Shown piece after piece: positions 12,801 through 24,762 of a stretch of DNA of 64,000 nt. The notes under the pieces were generated by a model. That model worked only from the letters and a program-made list of their open reading frames with translations, searched no databases and was not told where the DNA came from. Numbering within the stretch: position 1 is the first letter of the stretch; each line of letters begins with the position of its first letter. This DNA comes from Campylorhamphus procurvoides (taxonomy: Eukaryota > Chordata > Aves > Passeriformes > Dendrocolaptidae): assembly GCA_013396655.1 (NCBI GenBank), contig WBMV01001915.1, positions 422,999-486,998 on the forward strand, in the 5' to 3' direction. The position numbers and the translations under genes are program-made.

Positions 12801-13095
12801 ATTTTGCAAATGTAGGATTGGCTGTACTCACAGCTATACACTATAAACAACAAAAGCAGTTAACTTTTTAGGGTGACATTGCTTTTCCTGTCTATTTTTT
12901 TTAGATCATCTTCTGTCAAATCCGATAAAGAACTGGCAAGTATGATATGCTGTGGGAATAACAACTTTGGCAAACTACAGGTCTCAATGAAAAGAGTTAC
13001 AGATTTTAACTGCATTTCTGCCACAATTCAGCATATTTTCTTTTTCCTTGCTGATTTCAAGTAAGATCTTATGCAAAAAAAAAGGCTTCTAAATT

Positions 13096-13158
13096 TCATA
13101 GAATCATAGAATGATTTGGATTGAAATGGACTTTAAAAATCACCTCGTTCCAACCCCA
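13096..13158 (-). mobile_element. CR1 LINE 3'-tail fragment
   Basis: Begins TTCATAGAATCATAGAATG and runs into a segment resembling the CR1 3' end as read from the opposite strand (GGTTTGGGTTGGAAGGGAC-like, then CGTTCCAACCCC). Only about 60 nt remain, so this is a severely 5'-truncated copy, in the same orientation as RIMS2. Confidence 0.85.
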
Positions 13159-15644
13159 ATTTCATAAATAATTGTGGTTTTAAGATTAGTTTCTTGTAAA
13201 ATTCTTCTTTGCTTGTTTCTGCAACATCCTTTCTTTTATAAACAGAGTATAATAAGGCATTTTTTGTTTCTTGAAGAAAAGTCAGAAACAACAACAGTTG
13301 GTAATAAAAAATCTTCTCCCCAACCTTCGTATATTTCCAAGTATAAGAGTGTTTCAATGGGGAAAAGTAAAAGAACTCACTGCAGTTTTATTTTGATTTC
13401 AGGTATTGCACACACCAAGAACTCGGTACGAGTTTGCCTATCCCTAGGGAGAATAAGAGAAGTTCAATAGGATTCTTCAAAGCCTTTAACTCCAGTGTCC
13501 TTTGCAACGACAAAATCTTTTTTACTTATCTCCAAAAACTCTGTCACATGTCACACTGTGAAATCAGACATGGCAGCTAAACAGGTGAATGCAATCCTAG
13601 AGAAAGACAACTTTGGGTACAATTTTACTGAGCTACAACAGTTGTCTGTCCCAGCTTGTATCAAACCATGAGCCGATGCAATGTCACAATCCGCTCACTG
13701 CCAGTTGCAGCTTTCATAATTCTTTGTGTCCCTGAACAGACAAGCAAGCATTCCAGGGAACACTTTACAGTAATCCATAGGTTATGGGTTACCAATCCAC
13801 AGTGCAGCAGAAGACCAAAGTGACCTCATCTTGACAGCTGGGGTACACTGAGACATGGGAGCTATCTCAGCTGTGACACTCATAATAAAATAGTTGACTC
13901 TGCAAGACTCCTGCACTTTTTTGCTTCTGTGGAAATTGTCTGTTCCAGCAATAAACACTTCAGAACTGTTGTGTAACCAGCAAACTGGGTATGGTGGATG
14001 TCAAGACTAAAGTCCTTTCCCTGGTTTAAAGGCACCCATCAGGAGAACCAGCAGGCAGACAGAAAAAGACAGTACTGCTGTGGATTGTTCTTCCTCAAAT
14101 ACTCTATAACAAAAGCAGACATTCCACACTGGAGACTTCAGGCCCTGTTCCCAGCCCTGGCCTTATACAATGCCTTGGTTACTTAGTCTGCTAGAAGAGA
14201 TTAATCACAAAAAGAGCAAATTTAGGAAAGCTTTGAACATAGAAAAAAGGTTATGAAGTCAATGTACAGGAATGAAAAAGTGCTAAGAGAGGACAGCGAA
14301 ATGGGTATCACAGTTTGCGAATTTAGAAGATTTTGATTTTTGCAAAATTTTACAAGACTCAGAAGAAGGAAGAAGACTAACATACAGAAAGTCAAAGAAA
14401 AAGCCTGGTGGATAGAGGAAAATCAACTGAATGCAGAAAAAAAATTAGATTCTTGTTTTGTTTAAATGTTTTGTGCCTGGATAGAACCCAAATTTTTACA
14501 AGTGACCCCTAACTGAAATCTGATAATTATAACAAAAGTTAACTGAAAAGTGGGTCTTCAGTTCTCCCCAAAACAGTAATGAGGAAAGAATTCAAAATAC
14601 AAGGGATCTAAGTGCTAAGCCTTCTTCTGACAATGATCCACTGATTTCCAGTCCAAAAAATCAAGATAATAAAGCTTGCTTCCACTTACAGCGATAAAGG
14701 AATGAATGCGAGCAATTCAAATATTACTGATGATTGTTCTGCAAAGGACCACTAAAAAATTGGACAGTTAAAACAATCCAGACTCTTTTAATAAGAATTA
14801 AAAGAATAAATATGTTTCATTTCTCTAGGTAACATCCATTCCCTACAATGAAAAAAAGAGGTGCTGAAAAAGTACCTTGAAGTAATCAGCTGAAAGATAT
14901 TGGTACAAAGGAAATATTTTAAGAAGCAAAGTATATCTGACCATGCAATCTGGATACTTAATTTTTTTAATTCATACATGATTCTGAAACCCAACAACGT
15001 TGTATCCAGATTCCAGTTCAAGGGAAGAAGTAATGAGAGATGGGCTCTGATTCTGTGCACAAAGGACCAAATGCCTTCTCAGAGTTGAATGCTCAGGGTT
15101 CAGATTCATCAGGCTGATACACAGAACCTTATTTTGACACACTGTGAATTTAGTTTTCAAATGTAACTTTCATTTTTACATCATTTTTTTTACAAAGCTC
15201 CTATATACAATTCTTTTTTGCTTTTGAATTAAATCACATTTTAGTAGGATAATTAGGGAAACATAAAGAAATTACATTAAGATTGCCTAGTTCATGTATT
15301 TCACATGAAGTTAATGTATATGAAATTACTCAGCCTATGTATAAATAAAATAAAAAACAAATAAACTTACAGTTATGATGTTTTGGGGTATACATGCATA
15401 CTTTTTCACTCAATTTTGTTATTATTCATTTCAATATTAAAAAAAACTTCATTATACCTTAGCAGGTATTGTGTTCTATTTAACAACATCGAAATACTGC
15501 TCTCTGTCCATATTTGACATCAGCCATTTGTTGTCAGATTGCATTGCAAATACAGATGCAAGCAAGAATCTGGTCAGCATTTCTCACATTGTATTCATTG
15601 AATGGTTTATTTCTTCTGGCTTTGGAAAATAGTTGGCTTTGTTT

Positions 15645-15693
15645 TATATAGATGTAGTCCTTTTATCGTTCTATATAGATGTAGCCCTTTTAA
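15645..15693. repeat. Imperfect tandem duplication, 27-nt period
   Basis: TATATAGATGTAGTCCTTTTA is followed 27 nt later by TATATAGATGTAGCCCTTTTA, about 1.8 copies with one difference in the shared core. Simple local duplication. Confidence 0.8.
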
Positions 15694-16980
15694 ATAAGTG
15701 TGATTGGGATTTTTTTGTCTTCTGCTAACATCATGGAAATGATGATTCAAACAGAAGTATTCCAATTAATTAAATACCCTTTTTTCAGAATTAAGAGGCC
15801 AAATATATTTCTTCATATAAAAAATTCTCATTTTGGAATTTATAAAATACAATAAAAATTAGAATACATCACTTTCAACTAGCAAGAGTAATTATTTTTG
15901 TAGCTTGAAACAATTCTTGGGTGACTACTGTCACATGAGTTATACTAAGCTGAGTGTGCAAAGTAGTATTGTTACAAAAGCCTTATGTTAAAATTCACAA
16001 GTTTCTTGGGTTTTCTGTAAGCACATAATGCTGTATTTAATTACATTGCTCCAGAACATCATGAAAAAGATCTGCTTACATTAAAACAATGCACATTTTC
16101 CAGATATTTAATACTGTTTTGTTAATCAGTTCCACATCAAGTATGTTGTTATTATTTAGCTCTTCCATACTCGATGCACATAAATCCCCGGCTGGTTTAT
16201 CATTAAAACTTTCAGAAAAATGTACACTATTTCATGCACCCTATGGGGAACACAATGCAGTTGATAAAGAAAAATTATAGCATTATCAATCTGATTTATC
16301 ATTATTATCAACAGTCAGCATTTTAAAATAGTGTCACACTGTTTCAATACTTATTCCCAGAAATGCATTTCTTATTATTTCATATTACCATATAATTTCA
16401 TATTGTTAGCTACTGGGAGAATATGTAGTAAATTACAGGTATAAAAAATTTCACTGAAGTTCTAGCTTTGATGATACCTTAACATTATGCTTAGTTAAAA
16501 GATAGCCATAACCCATATAAATGCCTCCAAAGGAAATAGAGATATTCTCAGCTGACTTCTGAATTAATGACTTGCATATTCTGTCCTTTGCTCTGTCTTG
16601 TTCATTATTCATGACTCAGGATAATGGACACAAGTACACATTAACATTTCAAATTGAAAAGCAAATTCAATTTTTGTATCCTTTTCTACCAGCAGAAATG
16701 TTTTTCAACTACAAGCAAGAAGTATTTTTGTGCATACGTTAAAACCTTTCTCTAAAGCAATTTCCAAATTTTAATGAAGAGCTTTCAATAAGCCAACATA
16801 TCATGTGCACTTCCCATGGATTTCCAGTCTCAATTGCTAGTATTTTTCAGCCATTTTCCTTGCAGTATTCTAAATGCCTGAAAAGGATGCTGGGTAAAAG
16901 ACATCTAGCATCTCATTTCTTAGGAGCTGGCATAAGTAGAAACTCATATAACTCCTACTTTCAAAACAAGAACTTCAGAA

Positions 16981-17014
16981 AGTCACCTTTGCCTAAAAAA
17001 AAGCAAAGGTGACT
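16981..17014. repeat. Perfect 12-bp stem-loop with A-rich loop
   Basis: AGTCACCTTTGC, loop CTAAAAAAAA, then GCAAAGGTGACT. The arms are perfect complements. No transposon termini or target duplications were recognised around it. Confidence 0.85.
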
Positions 17015-18200
17015 GTCCCAGATAATAAGCAAATGTTGCCAATGAACATCACAAATAGAACTAAGATTTCCAGTCATTGCTCAGCTGAAAGGGACTATAA
17101 AAATGTGGCGCTCCATACTGAACACTCAGTGGTTTCTGTATGAAATCTGTCCACACTGCAATTTTAAAAGGCAGTTCTTGTCACTGTTTTTACAGGAAAA
17201 TCAACCTGTACCTCAAGAGCCTCTTCAAGCTTGTACAACTCAAACAGTAACTTGCTCTGCAAATAGAACTTTGTTGATGTTTGGGATTGAGAAATGAACC
17301 ATCTCCTTCTCCCATTTCACTGGGGTGCTTACAAGAAGCATAGCAAAAAAAAAGATTTGACAGGGATGACAGGTCTTTTCATTAAGATGCCAATTTTAAA
17401 TTCATCTTTCAGAGAGAAAAAACCACTTTCAGCGGTAGCCAAAGATATAAAACAACAGATATTAAATAAATATATTGTGCAAAGAATACACGCTCATAAG
17501 TTTTATGAACACTGTGCTTTTTTTCTGGATTTCTACACTGAATGAGAGAGCAACTTCAGAGTTTACCTGTTTTCTGTATTGTAATTTACTTATGTGACAT
17601 ATAAATTAAACAGTAATAGGAGTTACCACTAAGAGTAACGCAATGAGTTATATATGAAAACAATTTTGTCATATTTTGTCAAAATTGTGAAGGCCACAAA
17701 AGAAAGTACTAAGAAACAGGAAATGTTTTGTTGGTGTCACGCTCTCTGTTTTGTCTCTACTTGTTATTTCTTTATTTGTGAGTTTTGTGTAAGACTGCAG
17801 AGATGCAAGCAAAAACACTTAGGTGAAGTGTACAGCAAGTTTAGATTATTGCATAGTATACAATCTGCATTTCTTCTAGTGACTTGACTGCTTAGGAAAT
17901 GGAAAAAGCAGTTTTACTATATTTGTAATAGTTTGGATTTTTCTGGTTGTTCTTTACTGATGTTGCTATATTTTTGTTTTTTTTTAATAAAACAATTATT
18001 TGTATTGCAATTTCAAAGTTTGAAATGAGGGCCTTAACAGATAAGGTATAATGGACTCATTTCATATATAAAAAATAATTTTAAAATATTAGTATTCAAC
18101 ATGGATTTACAAATTCATCAGGACCAGTGTTACCTGCTATTCTCTTTATCTAACACCATTACAGCAAATTTCACCCTTAGAGTACTTTAAAAATACAAAC

Positions 18201-19072
18201 ATAAAGAATCAGAATGGTTTGGGTTGAAAGGGACCTTTTAAACTCCCCTAGTCCAAACCCCTTGCAATGGGCAGGGATATCTTCAACTAGATCACATTGC
18301 TCAGAGCCCCAACCCAACTGATTTTGAAAGTTTCCAGGGATGGGGCATCTACCACCATTCTGGGCAACCTGTGCTCATTGTAATAACTGTATTCCTTATA
18401 TCTAGTCTAACTCTATCCTCTTCTACTTTATGACCATTCCCCTTTGTCTTATCACTACACACTGTTGGAAAAAGACCCTCTCCAGCTCTCTTGTAGACTC
18501 CTTTAGGTACTGGAAGGCTGCTCTAAGGCCTCCCCAGAACCTTCTCTTCTCCAGGCTCAACAGTTCCAACCCTCTCAACCTGTCTTCAAAGGATAGGTGC
18601 TCCAGCCCTCCGATCACCTTTGTGACTCTCCTCTGGACTTTTCCCAACAGGTGCCCATCCTTCTTATTTTGAGGGCCTCATATTGGATGCAGCACTCCAA
18701 GGTGGGTCTCATAAGAGCAGAGTAGAGGGGCAGAATCACTTCCTGGACTGCTGCCCATGCTATTTTTGATGCAACTCAGGATAAGTTTGGCTTTCTGGGC
18801 TATGAGTGCACATTGCCAGCTCATGTCCAGCCTTTCACCCCCAAGTCCTTGGCAAGGCTGTTCTCCATCTGTTCATCCCTATCCTGCATTGATACCCTGA
18901 CCCAGGTGAAGCACCTTGCACTTGGTCTTGTTGAACCTTATGAGATTCCCACAGGCCCACTTCTTGAGCTTGGTCAGGTCCCTCTGGATGGCATCCCGTC
19001 CCTCAGGCATGTCAGCTGCAACTCACAACCTCATGTCATCTGCAAACTTGCTGAGGGTGCTCTTAATCTCAC
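18201..19072 (-). mobile_element. CR1 LINE, 5'-truncated (~870 nt)
   Basis: On the plus strand it starts with the reverse complement of the CR1 3' end (AGAATCAGAATGGTTTGGG) and continues through the C-terminal reverse-transcriptase ORF and into text typical of CR1 (CATCTGCAAACTTGCTGAGGG near the right end). On the minus strand 18423-18647 still reads VQRRVTKVIGGLEHLSFEDR then LELLSLEKRR, the conserved end of the CR1 ORF2 protein, with stops and changes elsewhere. The tail octamers are eroded. It is a dead copy in the same orientation as RIMS2. Confidence 0.93.
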
Positions 19073-22000
19073 AAAATATTTCAAATTAGAAAGATTAGGT
19101 TAGGAAAAACACAACAATGGGAATTTGTATAGCTCTAAAGAGTATAGAATCTAACAGTCTTGAGGGAAAATATATTGCAAATTTTGCTTCACAAATTCTC
19201 TTAAAACTTGGTCATTCAAATATTAAAAAGAAAGAAGGAAGGAAGTACGCATTCAATTTGTTTGTATGCAGAACTGCTTATTTTTATTTCTATTTTAGTC
19301 CCTAAACTGGCAATGGGATTATTTTGATCTGATACACACAAGCAAAAAGATGACTATTCAGAGTACAAAATACATCTCATCCCTGCTACAATTCATTTTC
19401 TCTTCAAAAATATGTCACCCCATCCTACGTGTTGACCAAACCATCACTGGACTTGAGGAAATGGAACAGTGTTGAAGAAACTGAAATTGCAATAGAAGAT
19501 TCAAAGTTCCAGAATCAGATAAATTGATTTTTTTCTTTTCCAGTGGTCATGCAGTGAGCAGCGACGAAAGAACCTGGCGGATTTGTATTAGCAATGCTTT
19601 TAGCCATTTTAGCAGTCAGACTCATGTCACTGACAGGCATTAACTTCACGATCACTGTTTGCTGCAGTGCAATTCTGTAGCCTTACGTGCAAATCTAGGG
19701 TGTTAGCCCGGATTTACTGCCCTCCTGTCCTACTGCACAGACCTACATCAGCCCTGTGGCCCAGTTCTCTGTGTTGCAAATGCCTCTTGCCAGGTCCGCA
19801 CAGTTCCACTCGCCTTCCTTTTCCTTGCTACTGCTATTATTTTTTTCCTCTCTTTGCTCTCCACTCCAAATGTTTTATCCCTCTTTCTTTACTGGGGTGC
19901 CAGAAAAAGCAAAGACTGATTCTTCTGTATGACTCTGACTCCTCGGGCTGGCAGACACTTTCTGAATACCTCACTATCCATATTTTTTCATATTGTTTCA
20001 TATAACTTCACATCATGCTAGCATCATTGTTAGGAAATAACTCACCAAGTGTTTCACCACCAAAATACCATGGGAATGAATCCATTGTGAACAAACTGTG
20101 AGCAAACCAGCATAAATTTTTGTCCATAATATAAAGGTTCCAATTTGCTCATTTCCTAATGTAATTTCTTTTGTGAATATGAATCCTTAGTTTGATCCAA
20201 TCTTACCCAGAATGATTTCTTAAAAATTTAATTAAGTCATAAAAAGCCTTTTTCCTCCCCTCAAAGAAACAACAACAAAAAAGAGCTCAAGTTTCTCTGT
20301 TTGCTAAGTATAAATATTCGTAGAAATAAAAATACAATATTCTTAATAGTGGTATTTACATCTTACAACACAACAATTACATTAAAAATCTCTCAAGGGC
20401 AAGACTAGCAGGAGGAAAAAACCCAGAACGTAGAAAAGACTGAAGATTAGACACAGAAATACGTTCAGTTAAAAGGTGGTTAATCCCAAAGACTTGAGTT
20501 AGAGGATTATGGGGCTCCAGTCTGGCAGATGTTTGTTTATTGATGTCACAGAACATAAAAAGCACACAGTGGAGAAAAATTAATAACTTTTCACTGACTA
20601 GAGATTTTCATATCTTAGATACACCTACTAGTAAAGGTCACTCAACAAACCCTGGTTTGTCTACAGGCTTTGCAAAGGTACTATGAAGATTTGTTTCCCA
20701 GTTTTAAGTTATATTCCCTGACTCTTTACCAGTTTGTAACTATTACGCTGCAACTGCCCTGTGTGGCAAACCCTCACAATTTGCACTCATCAAGAAAATA
20801 TTAACACTCAGAGAAATTATGGGATAAAAAGAAGGTCACAACTAACAAGTCTGCCCTTCTAAGCTCACCTCAGTGCCCAAGCACAAGATTATAATGACTG
20901 TATTCTCTCACCCTTTCCATTCTTAATAAATTGTGTGTTGTGTTGTTCTCCTCACTGCCTTAGGAGAACATCCCATCCCAAATGAACTCTTTCTGCAAAT
21001 GTTAGTAATGGCAAAAAAAAGATAAGAATGTCTAGCTTGTTTACTAATAAGTTGAATCATAAAGGTAATTAGGAAAAATAAAAGTCCCTCTAGATATAAA
21101 TGTCTACAACTGCAAAATAAATTCTGGGACAGAAAACTGGGAGATTTATTTAGATTAAGCACAATATTTTATTGACACTTTAGCTGAGCATATTATTAAA
21201 ACTTTAAACTCTGCAATGACATTATCTCAACTTTATCATATTGAAGAATTTGTTGTGCCAAAACACTTCTTTATTACTTTCTAGTTGAAGTGCCTGGCTA
21301 AAAGCAAAACATGACTTACAATTATTTCTTCTAAAATTTATTCAGACTGTGAGCCTTTTATTACATAACGAATGCACATCATGGAAGCAAAACATGTCAT
21401 ATGCACAATTTTCAACTGTATTACAATCCTATATTCTATCATGACATAAATCGAGTTTTCTGACACAATCTAGTTTAGATAAAAGAATGTAGATGACATG
21501 CTTTTTACTGCTTAGTCATATGTGTGATGCTATAAAAAGATGCAATCCTTACAACCTTCTTATCAGAGAGATATTTTAACGCTGGACTTCAAAAGTCCAT
21601 CTGTTATACACCACCAATTTGAATTTCCCTGGCTTGAATATTACGCTTCCACCAATATACTTCCCTTTTGTGCTGCTGAAACTACATTTGTGATGATACT
21701 GTTTTATAAATATTCTATAAACTGTCAAAAAAATTGTAAAGATAACTCACCAGCCTTCATATCAGAGAATTTGCTTAGATATAATTGAAACACTTCCTCT
21801 TGCAAATAACATGAATGTATTTCAAAGAAAAAAAAAGTCAATCAGTGATGAGGCATAGATTTCCACAAGCATTGCAGTCTGGGCACAATTAATAACTATG
21901 TGCAGATGATTTTCACAGCAGATGTATAAATGCTTTACTTAGCCACATCTGTACAGCCATTTGAGAACACACTTTATCTGGTAAATTCGTTATCATTTCC

Positions 22001-24654
22001 TTAGTAATGGTTCATCATACTATTAATTAATCAGGTTTTGGTTCTCCTTTTAAAGGAAATAATTAAAGGCAAGAAACATTTAATTCAAAATTATGGCTTC
22101 CTGGAAAAAAAAAAAAAACTAAATTCAAGACTTTTTCAAAATAAGTTAGGAAAAAATAAACACAGTCATTGAAAGTACACAAGCAAGCAGAATACCATCT
22201 TTATTTCTTAAGTTTTGCAGTATTAAAAACAGATCCTTCACATAATGTGGAGTTGCTATTCAGATATTTAAATATTTTTTATTACTTAACAGTCTTTTTT
22301 TCACTCATGCTTGTGCGTGACATTAAAATTTTCTGCCAACTTCAATTTGATGTTGTTTCACTTGAAAATCAGATTTCTTAAGAAATCTGAATCAAATGTC
22401 TGCTTAGAACCTACACAAACTGTCATGGTCAGCTTCTACTGGTATCTTACAGAAAAATCTATTCTGCAAGAAAGTGTCTGAATATTTGCATTTGTTAAAA
22501 TAGGTTATCTTGAAGGAGCTTAGATTAACTGAGATTAATTTTTTGTAATTCAAAAACATAGATCCTCAGTCCAACTGATGCACATGAGAGACTTCCCACT
22601 CAATTTAGGGAAACCAAAAATATTCTGACCGGATGAATTCAACCAAAAATAATCTCAATGTCTACATTTTTATGCAAACTCTTCAAATATAAATCTAAAA
22701 ATACAAGTTTATTTAAAAATACAATGTAGGAAACACACTAGAATCAGACACTTTGATGGCTTTGTAATCAGTGATAATGCCCCTCTCAACATCTAGACTG
22801 AAACCTGCCTGCCCCTAAGAGAGAACAAAGCTCCCACTGACTGCAGAGGAGCCTAGATTTCTCTACTGCAGAGCAACTTGGAGATCCCACGGGCCATCAG
22901 GGATCTGCAACTCTCCCCTTGTCATCCCAGCAACAAAACCTTTGCTTTTAGGCTGCTCTAATCACCACTACTCATGGCACAGCTCTTCTTACTGATTATC
23001 TATATGGGTCAGACCAGAACTCTGCAAAATGGTCAGTTAGATGAATCCAAAACAGCCTTCAGGGGTGTGGTCACAGTTCTTATTACATTTTTCTTCCTTC
23101 ACCACATTCAATTTCCTTTTCTATTATTTTCTTGACTTTTACATAACCAGAAACAAAAGCATCCAGTTTTTGAATTGACTTCATGCTGTCACCACCATCA
23201 TAACTAGTATGAGAAACTCAGATGTATTAAGCAATGTTGGTCAGACAGGTAACAAAGGAAAAGGAGAAGAAAAGCAAATCAATTAGTATAGTCCCAAAAT
23301 AATTTCTAGAGATTAAAGCCTACCTATTCTCAAACAATACCTTACATATTCCTGTACCTATTGCACCAAACAAAACAATCACCAAAGGAAAAATTATTTT
23401 TGGGTGAAAGAAAACTATCAAAGGAGCTGTTCTGTTGTTGCAACAGTGAAAGTGAAGTGGTAACTTTGCACATATTATTCCCATCCTTATAATGGGTATC
23501 ATCTATAGAGACAAAGGGAGCAAGTTTAGATCATGAGCTGATAAACTTCATTAAAAAGTTGTATGTGCACTTTAAGCCGCGCTGTGCCACAGGAGACCGG
23601 CCCCACTAGCAGATATGCACAGAGCCAAAGCTATGCTTCTCAATTTTGTAGAGAGAACTGCGGTTTTCTGCACCAAGGGCTAGTGATGTCCCGAAGTATG
23701 TGTTAAGCAGGCAGAGGAGATGGAGCTGAAAATGAGGGTGAGAGTACATTCAGAGCCAGGTTTGTTGTTCCTGCTTCCTTCAGGCCATTGCGGCTCAAGG
23801 TGGTTGCTCAGCTCATCCTCTCCCTATCTCCAGCAATCACTGCACCAAACGATAACCTCTCTTGCAGCAGCAACAGCAAGCTCAGCATGCCAAATAATCA
23901 ACTAGGCAATTTCACCAACCCTAATTATTCTGGGCTGCTGCCTACTTAGATTAGTCCTGAAACCCATCCAAGACATTATCTACACAATCATCTGCAAAGT
24001 CCAGCATGCTTACATTTTCTTCCACTTCTGCCAAAGACATACAAACCAGCCCTCAGCTGGAAAGGGCATAATTGTATTTATGCGAACTGTGATCACGCTA
24101 GTAACCCCAGCCACTCTATTGAGCTTATTATCAGTCACACACCAACATGTAGAAACGGCTGCTGGAAAATGCCACTCTAGTTCAGAGCACAGAAGAGGCT
24201 GGCACTTCACTCTAAGGACACATTCAAGTGCTAAATACATCCATTTGCATCTTGTTAGGAATTCAATCCAATCCAGGTAACAGGTAACAGAATACATCAA
24301 TCTTAGAGACAGAGAAAATTCAGTTCTTTTAGCAGACATGAAATACTTCATTTATTTTAACAGTCTCAATATGTTATTTCTACATGAAAAGGCCTTGCAG
24401 AGTACAGGGATGCCAAGTTTATTGAGTATCCATAGTTTACCTAAACTAATTTTTGCTTTGGTTCATTTCAAGTACTTTAGGACAAAGAATACCTTCACAA
24501 AGCATTTCAACCTTCAGTCTGGTGTTACCTGCTCACATTTTCAGAAAGGTCTGTTGATTCAGCACAAACCCTTCCTGACAACAGGCTCCCCTCAAGCACC
24601 AAGAACTCAGTACTTCCCACATAAGAGCTGCAAGAGACTGTCATCCTGCTTTTC
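19073..24654 (-). other. RIMS2: RIMS2 intron segment, no gene seen
   Basis: Non-coding. The part at about 19540-19960 is less AT-rich and holds several CpGs, unlike its surroundings, as does 23560-23990; neither has a convincing coding frame. A 22-bp perfect palindrome lies at 22369-22390. Confidence 0.7.
22369..22390. repeat. Perfect 22-bp palindrome
   Basis: Half-site TCAGATTTCTT is followed immediately by its exact reverse complement. The centre reads TTCTTAAGAA, which fits the TTC-N4-GAA STAT-type consensus; function is unproven. Confidence 0.85.
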
Positions 24655-24762
24655 CCTCCACCCCACCAGTGAGGAGGGTGGGGCTACATCAGGAGCTGGG
24701 AGGGGACACAGCAGGGACAGCTGGCCTCAGCTCGACCCACAGGGTGCACCATACCACACAAT
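24655..24762 (+). mobile_element. Probable ERV-L-type LTR fragment
   Basis: A GC-rich island in an AT-rich intron: GGAGGGTGGGGCTACATC, then GGGACAGCTGGCCTCAGCTC, then GACCCACAGGGTGCACCATACC. The order of an agctg(a/g)cc block, a c(c/g)acc block and a final ccatacca resembles the bird ERV-L LTR segment before its promoter. Only about 100 nt can be matched and no internal viral gene is present. Recognised from memory, so another old repeat is possible. Confidence 0.45.

Larger units (their letters stand above)
901..13095 (-). other. RIMS2: RIMS2 large intron, first segment, no gene seen
   Basis: About 12 kb of AT-rich sequence without convincing coding potential; the open frames are short and unlike any protein I know. 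It holds a short hairpin at 8059-8082 and a homeodomain-type near-palindrome at 9824-9841, listed separately. No clear CR1 or LTR copy was recognised here. Confidence 0.75.
13159..18200 (-). other. RIMS2: RIMS2 intron segment, no gene seen
   Basis: AT-rich non-coding sequence. It contains a short tandem duplication at 15645-15693 and a 12-bp stem-loop at 16981-17014. Open frames are short and not recognisable. Confidence 0.7.

Noticed and set aside
18813..19103. 96-codon plus-strand open frame
   Set aside because: Antisense strand of the 18.2-19.1 kb CR1 copy.
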